Origin: Rhea pennata
Lineage: Eukaryota > Chordata > Aves > Rheiformes > Rheidae
Assembly (NCBI RefSeq): GCF_028389875.1
Contig: NC_084687.1
Coordinates: 6,050,157 to 6,114,156 of the forward strand
DNA length: 64,000 nucleotides
Reading direction: 5' to 3'
The notes under the pieces are model-generated. The model was given only the letters and a program-made list of their open reading frames with translations. It did no database searches and had not been told where the DNA came from. Below, piece after piece: positions 29,170 to 40,000 of the stretch (position 1 is its first letter; each line of letters begins with the position of its first letter). The position numbers were made by a program, and so were the translations under genes.

Positions 29170-32100
29170 TCTGCCGCCCTGACCATCAGCCAGGCCCGCT
29201 GGGTGAGGAGTGTGGTGCCAGCACCGGTGGCAGTGCTCCCCTCTCCAGCGGCCCCCCTGGCACCGGTCAGACCCCTGCAGCTGGAAGGGGACGGCGGCAG
29301 CCGTGGAGCTGGAGCGCGGCCCCGTGCCCACTTCCTCCGTCTCCGCCATGGTAGCGCGGGCGCTGAGCGACGGCGTTTCGCTCTGTTTGCTTTGTTACAC
29401 TTGACCTCTTTTATGACAAAGCCCCATATTTCAGAGTCACGTGATGCTAAAATCTAGGACGCAAAGTAACATTAGCTGTTTGGGAGTGGTGGCACAAGCA
29501 GTTATAGAAAACTCAATAACAGGTGTTAACCATAACCACAATTAAAGCTGATGAAATTCTGAAAGAACTTACAATTTAAAAATACTTAAAATAGTTTGTT
29601 TTGATTTAAATTTCCTTAAGCTCTCTCTCACACACAAAATCTGGACCCTGATCCTCTGCTGGCCAATTTGCGCTACCCTGGCAAGTTAGAAGGTCACCAA
29701 GAAGGTGGTCATCTTCCTTGCGGACATCTGCTGTGGCCCAAAAGAGAGAAAGCAAAATGAGAAATCCAATATCCTGGATTGCTCTGCATTTGTCCCTGGA
29801 GCCGGTGAGACCTTTCCTGACCCAAGGACTGGAGCAGCATTGCTTGAACTCGCCTCAGCTTGGGATGGAGCAAGAGCAAAATCCCCTGGAGTCCTGGAGC
29901 TGTTATTTTAAGAGAATATATGCGAAGAATGCTCAAAGTCTAGGGAAAAAATCAAAATGGAAGAACCAAACGCTCCTGAAGAATATATTAATATTTCAGC
30001 CAAAAGAAGGACCCTCCCCTTTTTTTTCCTCCTCTTCCATGGAAGAGGTGAATGGTGTTTTGTTCCATGTGCCTAGTCCACAAGAAGAGACCTCTCTGCC
30101 TGCCATGTTGTGGTCCCCTCTGCAGCCATTTCAGCAGATGCTTCCAGCCATGACCCCTTGAGAACTTGCCCAGCTGCCTTTCCCGTATTGGTCAGCTAAG
30201 GAGCTGTATGGCTTTCCTGACTCAGCAGGAACAGACTGTTCAGCGCAGGCTTGCTTATGGCTTTCAGGAATGTTTCTGAAGAGAAAAAAGAAAAAGCAGA
30301 AGAAACTGTCTTTTGCATCTAGCAGACTTCTCTGATGTGTTGCCTGTCTGGGGATGTTTCTTCTCTGATGAAGTGAAACTTGCACATGTACAGAGGAATA
30401 GCCCAATGCTCAGGCACTTTTGAAGTCCTCAGGGGTTTTGTCTGTGTGCTCACACACAAGCTGCAGTGATTAACCAAAGCACCTGCGAAACCACTGGCTT
30501 TTTATCTGTTCAAACCCTACATGCACGCTCCCTTTTTGGAGTGGGTGTCATGTTTTCCTGACAGCCTGAAGTCTTACGCTCTCACTCAAATTTCTCTGAG
30601 GGGAAAGGTGGAAGAACGGAGTGACCACCTTTACTGTAGTACCATGCAAGTGCCATGTGAAGAGCAGAGGAGAAGACTGCAGGAAGCCTGTCGCGTTGTG
30701 CTGGCCCCTCGCTAACCCGCTGCAGTGCCCTGGCCGTGATTCACCCGCGGCAGCTCAGCCTCAGGTTTCAACATGAAAACTCCTGCCCGCAGTGACTGCA
30801 TGGTTGCGCAAGTCTGGACTTTGTTAGCTCCAGCGGGTTGTCCCTGACCACTGGGCCTGTGCCACAGAGTCTGCTGTCTGCTTGGTGCCTTGCACTGAGC
30901 GGTAGGAAGTGTGCGGCTTTAACCGCAGACTGAACTTACAAGGAGTAAACACTTATTGGATTTTCTTCTTTTTAAGAGGAAAATAACAGTTAGATTGCTC
31001 TTGGCAGTAATGTCTAAAGTAAGCACCACTGGTTGGATTGACCCCTGAGTCATGGTGACAGTCAGAAATGGGTTTTCTGGGTAGCGTTGACCGTGTTATA
31101 GCTGGCAGGACCACCCAAGCCACTCCTGCTAGGTTTAATTTCTGGTCTGATGGGTGGTCCTATGTTTTGCACAGCAGGCTGTCTTCAGGAGAGGTACCCT
31201 TGGAAACTGACGGTCTTCTAGACTTCTTCCTCTGTACTTAGATCTCCAGTTCTTTTTCTCCAGTGTTTAAACTTGCCTTTTTTTTAACTCAAAAGATTGT
31301 TTAACTACATATAAACTATACCAGATTGCAGTCTTTGCAGCCCTCCCGTTGTGCAGTCTAGATAGGCAGCGTTTAACCGGGTGAGAATTTGGGGGCTGTT
31401 CAGGAAAGCAGCAGCAGGCAAAGCTCAGCGAGTGACTCGGAGCGCAGCTCCCAGACAGAAGGGCTCTGTTGGGAGGCAGCTCGGGCACTTGGGTTAGCTA
31501 TCAGGAAGACAGCACCCAGCAAGGAAACCACTTGCTTATGTGGGATAAAAAACAAAACCAGCACCTCTCACAGACGTGACAGTCTTGTGCTGTTACTGGA
31601 ACACACAGACTTACACTGAGACTGGCAGGAACCACATCAGCACTAAACGATGTGGGATACTGCATGGAGATGTTGCTATTCAGCCACCTGGTTGCAGTGG
31701 CTTTTGGGGGTTGTGCTAGAAGCAGATACACTAAGTCCCGTGCAGATACACGGAGATGGTCCCTGACCCTGTCCCAAGCTTTTATTTTGCGCACTGAGAA
31801 ATAACAGTGAACAGATCAAACAGAAACATAGGAAGGCGCATGTAGGACACGGTCACCCTGGTGAACTCAGTCGGTGCTGTGCTGAGCATGACGAGCCCTT
31901 GTCTGGGAGGGACTGGCATGGGGAGGAAGGCCTTTTCCAAGTGTGTCTCTAGGCTGTAAGGGTCTGGTTTTGACCTGCTTGAGAACATTGCTTTTGTGTT
32001 TCTATCTGCTTTGTCATGAGCACTTTCGAGCACTCTGTTAATGCAGCTCTGAAGAGCTGCTTTCCCTTTCCTTTTCTGCCTTCAGGGAGCTCTGAGCATT

Positions 32101-32370
32101 TAGAGAAAAGAGAAGCACCAAAGCGAGCTCTGAGAGCGCTGTTCACAACGTGCTTGGGGTTGCTCGCCCTTTGCGAGAGGCATCACTGCTCGTCATGTGC
32201 AGTGTGTGAATCACAGCTGTGCACAGAGCCACAGTCCAGTTGGATTAGGCACGGTAAGGACAGACTCAACCCGTCTGCCAAGATCCTGGAGCATGATAGA
32301 AAGTTTGAATATTTTCAGACTGTCTGCACAAAATGAAGAGGAGTGTGGGTGAGCACTGTCACGTTTCGTT
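29170..32370. other. Intergenic, no gene recognised
   Basis: This begins with a GC-rich flank to 29370 and then becomes AT-richer. A 147-codon plus-strand frame at 29718-30161 and a 178-codon minus frame ending at 29349 are open, but neither has a recognisable family. Confidence 0.55.
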
Positions 32371-32373
32371 CTG

Positions 32374-32470
32374 CAGAGGGGAAACTGAAACAGAGACTCA
32401 TCCTGTGGCTTGCCCAGACTCAGAGAAAGGCCCTGTGTTAGAAGCAGAAGCAAACCCTGGTCCCCAGCCT
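32374..32470 (-). repeat. MIR-like SINE remnant
   Basis: The string order GAGGGGAAACTGAAACAGAG, then GGCTTGCCCAGACTCAGA, then GCAAACCCTGGTC follows the reverse complement of the MIR core (gaggaaactgag, cttgcccaaggtcaca, gaacccagg). It is diverged, as expected for an ancient amniote SINE. Confidence 0.5.
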
Positions 32471-32856
32471 CTTTGGTCAGCCTGATCTTGTTTCATCTAC
32501 TGCAGCTTCAAATCAGCATTGGCAATATGCACAGGGCTGGCATTGCAATCGCAGTACCTGCCTTGTAGGAGACTATTTTTTAATTTTCCTCCTTCTAAAC
32601 ATATTTTTGGTGCATGTTAGTTGACACTAGGGTCTAGGAAGACTCTTCCACGTGTGGGAGCCCATAGGTGAAGGGCTGCAGTCCCTGTCCAATGCATGCA
32701 GCAGGTTTCTGATTGCAGTGGAGACTGGGCAAGATGCAGCGAGCAGCAGGAGAGGCTATAGAAGATGCTGGTGCTGTGATTCTGGTTTGATGTAGGTGTC
32801 ATGAGTCATGTGGATGAGTTGTGATGGTGCTTTGTGTGTCTCAGTTTTGCAGGCTG

Positions 32857-32919
32857 CCCTCCTTTTTCTTTTTTCTTTTTTTCCCCCTCCCCCCTTTCCT
32901 CCCCCTTTTTTTCCTTTTT
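32857..32919 (+). repeat. 63-nt polypyrimidine tract
   Basis: An uninterrupted run of C and T with alternating blocks of T and C, followed by GTTTAAAAAAA. It is a homopurine/homopyrimidine tract that could adopt triplex (H-DNA) form; that property is known chemistry and was not tested here. Confidence 0.9.
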
Positions 32920-33040
32920 GTTTAAAAAAACACAGCCCGGCAAGGAGGAACTAGTAGATGTGGCTGGCTTGGGAGTGTGAAAAAGCCTGCTTGAGGACAT
33001 GGCCAGAAATGAAAAATAGTGATTACTGCTTCCCTGGAAA

Positions 33041-33218
33041 CAGAATCACAGAATCGGTAAGGCTGGAAGGGACCTCTGGAGATCATCTAGTCCAACCCCC
33101 CTGCTCAGCAGGGTCACCTAGAGCAGGTTAGACAGGGTTGCATCCAGGCAGGCCTTGAATATCTCCAGAGAAGGAGACTCCACAACCTCTCTGGGCAACC
33201 TGTGCCAGTGCTCCGTCA
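33041..33218 (-). mobile_element. CR1 LINE fragment, 3' end
   Basis: Begins with CAGAATCACAGAATC, the complement of the ATTCTGTG octamer repeat that ends CR1 elements. It continues with the familiar GGAAGGGACCTCTGGAGATC, CATCTAGTCCAACCCCC and CTCCACAACCTCTCTGGGCA strings. The 3' end is at 33041, so the element lies in minus orientation. It is cut off near 33218 with no reverse transcriptase frame, the usual dead 5'-truncated copy in sauropsids. Confidence 0.93.
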
Positions 33219-34580
33219 AACGTCGTTGCTCTGTGACAGGTCCTGCCTTTGGTTACCTAGATGGCTTTTCTGGAGCCTCCAGAACTCTTCCTAAAACTTT
33301 TGGGAGATGGTATATATATTTAGTTGGAGCTGTGCCATCGTGCTTTGGTGCACCAGATCTGTGTCAGGATGCAAACATCCCTGTGTTTTGGTGACAAAAG
33401 TCACAGACACATTTGCATGCTTGCAGTTTGCAGAGATCATGCATCTAATGCTCTTGCTCCGAGGCTCTCTGTTCTCTCTCCGTCTAGCGAAGTGCTATCC
33501 TTGGCTGGGGGCCTGGCAGGTCCCTTCCTCGGCCCCCTCAGTATGCAGCCAGGTGGAGACGGGGAGGAGCGCAGCTGCCTCGCGCGGGCACCTGCCTGGC
33601 TGAGCCCCTCTGCCCTGGCAGAGCACTGCCAGCCTTTCCAGACTTGCTGACTTGCTTTTCCTCCATTTTCTTCTGAATCAAATGAGTCCTGTGGCATCAG
33701 GTAACTGGAAACCTTCATTCTCCGTACAGCAAGAGGCATCCCATCTGCTTCCTTCCTGTGGTTACTTTAACCAGAGTGACTGAGTTTTACTGAAAAATTC
33801 ACCACAGCTGAGCTGACGCTGCCCTTTTCCTCCACGCAGGGACAGAACATCGTGTTCAGCTCGCGCTCACGAGAGTCCTTGGACTCCTGCCATAAACTGC
33901 TGATGCTGGCTTGTTGTTTCTGTTCCCGCTGACACCGGGCCCCGCGAGGTGCCCCACCTGCTCCCGGCACGAGCCGCCCGCCCCGCGCTTGCCTTCGTCT
34001 TCCCGGGGCGGCCGGCGGGTCGCTGCGGTTCGAGCCCCGTCTGCAAACCCGCGTCCCCAGGAGCGAAGCAGCGCCCTGCTCGCCCGAGCCGTCCCCTCGG
34101 CCCGAGCAGAGGCGAAGGGTCTCGCGGGAGCTGGGAGCGTCTGCGGGGCGGGTCGGAGGGCAGCGTGCGAGCCAGCTTTGAGCGGGATGGTGCTGGAGGA
34201 GGTCGGAGGCACAGAGGAGCGCTCAGAAACGCGGGTTTTACTAGGAATACCAGTAATCTACTGGGCTGAATCTCCCCAGGGACCTGCACCATACTGAGGT
34301 CTGGACACACACAGGCTTAGGAAGTGTCTTATTAATTGAAAATATTCTTGTTTCTAATGCAGTAAGGAAAGAAACCTCAGCTACCAATAAATATATAGAG
34401 TCTTGTGGACTTGCAAGTAGAGGTCTGACATCAGTGAAAATGAAAGATGCTCGAAATTGAAACAGAAACATGGCCAGGTGGGTATCCGTGAGTAATCGCC
34501 CTTTGGTGGTGGATGTGAGGTGGAGCTTGGAAATGGTTACACTGGTTGAATTCTGGGTTTATTGGCAACAGAGCCATGAT

Positions 34581-34596
34581 TGCATGCATGCATGCT
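34581..34596 (+). repeat. (GCAT)n microsatellite
   Basis: Just under four tandem GCAT units (TGCATGCATGCATGCT). Confidence 0.85.
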
Positions 34597-35064
34597 TCTT
34601 TTTATTACATATTCAACTGCCATATATGCAGTTCCACGTGCATAGATAAATAACGGCGAAGCTGGGGAAAACCAAGCAATTCTGTTATCAGTTCCTATTA
34701 GTCTAGTGCCTAGCTACTCTCTAGTATCTTATCTAGGATCGAGGCATTGTCCTGCCTGTGCGAAGAGGCAAGTTGAAAACAACTCAGCTGGCGGAGGAGC
34801 CAGTGGTCTCCTTTGAGCATCGGGGGAGCGGAGGCACGGGGATATTAAAGCGCCGATGAGAGTAAGTGGCGTTCAAGCACGTAAGCTCTCCCTGCGGGTC
34901 CGGTTCCCCCCTCTCAAGTGAGCCGGAATTGCCAGAGCGGCCTGATGCCCAGGCAGTGCTTCGTCGCGCTGCTTCCGTGCCGGATGGGGAGCGCTAGAGC
35001 AGCGGCAGCAGGTCGCTGCCGTGCTGTCTCAGCAGGCGGGAGGGCTCCATCTCCCCAGCTCCCG

Positions 35065-35100
35065 CACGCTGGCGCTTATCTACACGCTGGTGCTTATTTA
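35065..35100 (+). repeat. 18-bp tandem duplication
   Basis: CACGCTGGCGCTTATCTA at 35065-35082 is followed directly by CACGCTGGTGCTTATTTA at 35083-35100. The copies differ at two C/T sites. Confidence 0.9.
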
Positions 35101-35137
35101 CAATTGTGCCAACAACTTAAAAGAGCAGAACCGAGGC

Positions 35138-35161
35138 TTTATTTATTTTGAGATCTTTATT
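35138..35161 (-). terminator. Cluster of minus-strand AATAAA signals
   Basis: TTTATT on the plus strand at 35138-35143, 35142-35147 and 35156-35161 gives three minus-strand AATAAA hexamers. They lie 1.8 kb beyond the IL10 stop and could end a long IL10 3'UTR, but no link is shown by the sequence alone. Confidence 0.35.
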
Positions 35162-36179
35162 AGCAAAAATAAAAGATGTCTTTTCACGCAGACAAACGTA
35201 CAAAAGTCCCCGCAAAAGCAAGACTCTTAGCCGGTGCGTGGTGCCACAGCAGAGTTGCGCTCCAAGAGCTGCGCTCGCTGGACGCCTGGCGCTGCTGCTG
35301 CTGGTGGCTCCTGCTGCAGCTCCTGCGCTACCCCGGCTCTCCCACGGTGCTCGCGTCAAAGCGTTGGCGGAGAAAGGAACGTAGAGCCCAGCTCGGCATG
35401 ACCTTAAGGTATACTGGTAAAAAGCTTGATTTAAATTTAACAGGATTTGGTTCAAACGTGGCCCTTGAGCCGCCTGTTCGGCTTCAGCGGGAGGAGTGAC
35501 CTACAGGAGCACATTCCTGCTTTGGGTCGGTTACGACTCTTCAATCACTAGTTCCAGTTTTAGGTGTGCTGCCAGCAGGAAAACTCCTCTACCGCAATAA
35601 ACGTGAAAACAGAATAAATGATTTATAGTCTTTCTTCAGTGGTAACTCGAAAAATATAGGAAAGCAAATGACAAGCTGACGGTTTTATGATGTTGTTGCC
35701 CTAGTGCTGCTAAATATTAGAAGCAAATGCCTGTGGGTTATAACATTGTCCTCTTGCTCTGCATCCTGTGATGCTCATGGAGACACACAGGCGTGCAGGG
35801 ACAAGAAGGAAGGGGACCTCTGAAACAGGTAGCTCTTGGGGCATCTGAATCTGCTCCGGCAAGGAAAGCTGCTCTGGCCAGGTGATAACCCTTCCCCTGC
35901 AGCGTTGTTTGCCTGCTGCAACTCTCACTTCATAAACTTAGAAGTAAAACAAAACAAAATAATATCATCATTATCAATTTGAATGCAAATTACCAAGGCC
36001 ACCTTAAAATGGTGGTTAATTAAATATCTTCTAACTTCTAAAAACAAAAATAAAGAAACAAACAGTGAATAAAACTCAGTCAAAGACTGTAAACTATTAC
36101 TATTAATTTTCAAAGGTGCAGAGTGTTAAAACTCAGCACCTCTGAAAGTCAATGATTAGCAACATTTAACCATAAGTTC
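35162..36179. other. AT-rich DNA, possible distal IL10 3'UTR
   Basis: No exon recognised. This would be UTR if the distal minus-strand AATAAA cluster is used, and intergenic otherwise. A GC-richer patch at 35230-35390 has small open frames of no known type. Confidence 0.4.
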
Positions 36180-36194
36180 TATTAGAACCAAATA

Positions 36195-36200
36195 TTTAAT
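36195..36200 (-). terminator. IL10: Candidate IL10 poly(A) signal ATTAAA
   Basis: The only near-canonical minus-strand hexamer found in the 960 bp after the stop. It would give a 3'UTR of about 790 nt. A cluster of AATAAA at 35138-35161 is the alternative end. Confidence 0.4.
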
Positions 36201-36722
36201 TCATATTACTATTTTTTCTATAATCTGGACTAATACAGGATGAAGACTAGAGATATAATTAGTCTATTTTTGTGGCTTTATCCCCTGTTGTTCACTGCAG
36301 TACAGACCCTCCTCCTTCACAGTCCTTTCCATGCAAAGAAGACAAAACGGCCTTTCTCTTTTTCCAATTATTTTGCTCGGTGTAAGGCCATGGAATAATT
36401 TTGAATATTTCAGTGCCTAATTCCAGTTGCACAACCAGACACACTGGCAAGCTTATGCATAGAAAAATCTGACCACATAATTAGAGGTGGATAGACTTAG
36501 GAGAAGACTGCTCATTCAGTGAAGCACATATACACAGGTGTTTGAAAATAAACTTTGCTGAACTCAGAGCTGGGAGAGTTCCTGATCAGAATGACCTTGT
36601 TCAGTGAAGCTGCACTCAAGATAAATTTGGCTCATTATTTGCTCCCCAAAAGAGTGCAGCTTTGGGGCTTTTGATGTTATGAATAAAATAACACAATCAT
36701 AAACAGCATAAAAATACTGAAC

Positions 36723-36731
36723 AATAAATAA
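36723..36731 (-). promoter_or_regulatory. IL10: AU-rich element nonamer TTATTTATT
   Basis: The minus strand reads TTATTTATT about 236 nt after the stop, with three more ATTTA motifs within 150 nt. It fits a class II-like ARE of an unstable cytokine mRNA. Confidence 0.6.
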
Positions 36732-36966
36732 CTCTTCAAAAAAATTTGTAAACATAAACACTGAGGTACTAGAGGTAATAAATATTAAACTCTTTTCACA
36801 AAATAATAACTGTTTTAAATACAATATTAAACATTAAGTTGTTATTGACCTGTAACTTTTGACCTAAATCATAAGATAACTTAGTCTCTCGTATGCTCTT
36901 AGAGCCTAATATTGTTTCTGAAAGATAGCAAGATGTTGCACGGAAGATGCAGACCCGTGGATGGTT

Positions 36967-37059
36967 TCACTTCCTTCTCTTCATCATCAAGTATTCTTCA
37001 ATGTAGTTGATGAAAATGTCAAATTCTCCCATTGCCTTGTAGATTCCATTCTCATTCAT
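36967..37059 (-). CDS. IL10: IL10 exon 5, coding part with stop
   Basis: 30 codons plus TGA (36969-36967). It starts [20 protein letters not shown], the most conserved IL-10 segment and part of helix F, and ends in the basic MMKRRK. Acceptor cctgatag. Confidence 0.97.
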   Translation of the reverse strand: MNENGIYKAMGEFDIFINYIEEYLMMKRRK

Positions 37060-40000
37060 CTATCAGGTGAAAGTTAATACATAATTTTAAAATCATTAAT
37101 AATTCTACAATTAGACTAATAGATACTAATTCCACAATTCACCTAGAGTTAATAGTTAATTAATTCAACAAAGTAACAGTTTTAGTTCAAGTATGAATGT
37201 AAAAATCTGTGTCACATAGAGTGACTAGAAACAGCCTCATTCTACTGTAATCTCTCTGTTGCAATCAGTTCACAAGGAACACGTGAATATATGGCTTGTT
37301 GCTGCTGATCTTTCTGTGGACTAGGTGTCTGAGCTGATTCATTTGGAGATACTTGGTGTATGATACATTTCTGTTCTTCAAGACATACTTGTAATGACTA
37401 GTTCATAGACAGATTTCTGCAAGATTCTGTTTTGAAATCTTCACAAATAGATTATTTGTGAAAAATCAGTATAAAGTGAGTGCAAAACCACTTACAGCGA
37501 ATAATCACGATTTTGGGAGAATTTTCTATATTATGTATCACACTGTAGCGTATTATATACCAAGTTTTAGAAATAATTTGTAACTGATCCTCTGCGTCTA
37601 TGTGTAGAGATGTGACTTTTGGGTTCCAACTCCACCCTAATTGGAAGCCCGTGGTGAAATCCACGGACTTGACCAGGACTGTGGAGTCCTGCAAGAGGGA
37701 GCTCTAGCCGCGCAAGCGGAGACCTACCTTCTCAAACGTCTCCTTGATGTGCTTTAGAGTTTTGCTCCTCTTCTCGCACGTGAAGAATCTGTGCTGTGAA
37801 GGGAAGAGGCTCCAGTTCCAATCAAGCCGTTTTCCTCCCAGGTCGGCTGCACGCGCTCCCCCGGCCAGGGACAGCTCCGGCCCCGGCAGGCGGGCAGAGC
37901 CGCTCTTCCCAGGGCGCAGGCTGAGGCCACCGCTCTCCCTTCCTCCTCCCAACCCCTCGTCATGCCGTCTGCCTGCTGTCCTCCCACTTCCCGTTCCTCC
38001 TCGCCCGGCGAGGGTCACCCCACCGCCAGGCAGCCACCGCGCTCAGGGCAGCTCCGCAGGCTGCTGCGGGAGGAGGCACCGGGGCGCGGAGAGCAGCACC
38101 GCTCCAGCTTCAGGTAAGGGCTGAACCGCTGCCCTCCCTCTTCCGAGTTTTCCCAGATGGGCTCTTACAGGGTTGCAATTTCACAGGAAATAGTACTGCT
38201 AAGCACAGCCTCCAAACCTTCATGTTTAACTGATAAACCCCGGAGAAGAAGGGCCAGGAGGATCCATGTATTTACGGAGCTCTCTGCTCTGCACGGGGAC
38301 CGTGCTCCTCAGCCCAAGGTGCCCGTCTGTCTCTCTGTCCGCCCAGACCCCCTGCTCTGCCCGCTGTCGGCGCTGACCCTACTCACACAGCGCTTCATAG
38401 TCGCCTTCAGGTGCATCAGCACGTTGCCCAGCTCGTTCACGCTCTGCTCGTGGTGCGCGCTGGCTCTCCCCGCGCTCGGCAGGACTTCTTCCATGTAGAA
38501 GCGCATGGCCTCCAGCACGGACTGGCAGCCAAAGGTCCCCTGGGAGAGAGGAGCCGACGCTGTCAGTGCCAGCCACGAAAGGGAGGAAAGCCAAGTGCAC
38601 CCAAGGGCTTTTAAAATCACCAGCCAGGAGCTCAGCCCCGTGCAGATAGGTGTCCGCGGCTCCTATGGCATGTTATCACCAGCCTTTGGCGGCTGTAGCA
38701 CAGAGGTAAGTGGGCATCAGCCCTGCCACAGAGGCACTTACTACAGTGCGACAGTACCCTCAGGTTGCAGTCTGGTTCCCTCCTCAACAGACAGAGGAGG
38801 ATAGTGGACTTAGATGAGAATGGTATTCCAAGAAATGGTAAAATTCTTACCTTAAATTCATCCAGTAATTCGGAGCTGAGCAGCTGGATGCTAAGTTCAT
38901 CATCTTTTGATTGCTGTGGAAGTGAGCAACAGAAAAGCTTTACTTAGGCTGTCAGCAGTGTCTTTGCCTCACTGAATGATTGTTTTGCTTGTCTGCATTT
39001 GTGGTCTTGGTGAAGGGAAGGAAAAATCTCATCTGTGTATATAACACACTAATACTAGGTACAGGAATCATCAATTCTTTGTCCCATAATGTTGCAGAGC
39101 AACTATTCTGATATCTAAAGACAGCAAGATAATGAAAACACAATCTGTAGTATGATTTGTTGCATTTATGGTAGACTTCTACCTCCACTTCAAGCACTGC
39201 ACGCTTCTTTTCAGCCTCAGGCAGCGTTTACGTAACAGGGCTGCTTGCAAACCACATCACACTCCGCTTTCCAGGCAGGTGGCAGAATTCTGGCAGCCAC
39301 CCGCAATGAGAGATCCACTCCGCCCTGTCCGTTTGCATGCTTACCCAGGCAGGACAGTTCAGCCTAATTGTCTCGGTTATCCCTCTAAGTGCCGACAGTG
39401 GAGGGAAAGGCATCTCCAAAGGGTATTTTTTCTTGTATGCTTGTCTTGCACTATTAACTCTGGAGGAGCAGGCAGCTACTGTAAGGTGAGCTGACACCAC
39501 CTGAGGTCTCACCCTGTGGGACCAAGGCACTTAACAGAATGTTTTCTAAGAGGTTGTAAGTGTTCATTACTAACACTAACTCAGAACTTTACAGCAAGCT
39601 TTAAATCCCATCTTCCATGCTAATCTGGTAATAAATACAAACCACATCGTTACACTGGGATTTTATCTGGAGAATTATCACTTTATATGTTGTCAAAAGC
39701 TATTGGCAATAGCAAAAATAGCAATGCAGGTGCAACCAAGCATCTCTGCAGTGACAAATGCTATGCATATCTTGTGACTGCTTTCTCAGCAGCCCTGAGG
39801 CTCTCTTTAGCCGTAATGCAAAGCCTTGATCTTTTACAGGCACCAAACCAATGGCCAGTTATTGTAGAGTTTCTCTAGTCACAAAGTACTTCGTTCAGGC
39901 TTTGATAGTAAACTTAATATTTGTTCTTTCAAAGAAAAAGTCTGTAAAGATTTCCCTTCTCATCTAGCACAGCCTTCAGCAAGGCTGTACCTAATTGCCC

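Larger units (their letters stand above)
33219..35137. other. Intergenic, CpG islet at 33930-34180
   Basis: Mostly AT-moderate DNA. A 250-bp CpG-dense islet lies at about 33930-34180, and a (GCAT)n run at 34581-34596. An 18-bp tandem duplication is at 35065-35100. No coding exon was recognised. Confidence 0.6.
36180..36966 (-). other. IL10: IL10 3'UTR, AU-rich
   Basis: A strongly AT-rich stretch after the stop. Minus-strand ATTTA pentamers are at 36865-36869, 36816-36820, 36779-36783 and 36725-36729, the last inside the nonamer TTATTTATT (36723-36731). Such elements bind TTP/ZFP36 and HuR and tie mRNA life to p38-MK2 (established knowledge). The nearest plausible poly(A) signal is ATTAAA on the minus strand at 36195-36200. 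The end is inferred. Confidence 0.6.

Noticed and set aside
28650-29349. 178-codon ORFs on the minus strand rich in Pro/Gly/Thr/Ser
   Set aside because: They are largely translations of a degenerate 40-bp minisatellite. Only the Kozak-context start at 29349 was kept as a finding.
34027-34037. GGTTCGAGCCC, a perfect B box
   Set aside because: No A box or stem upstream at the needed distance. It lies in CpG-rich DNA where such strings are frequent.
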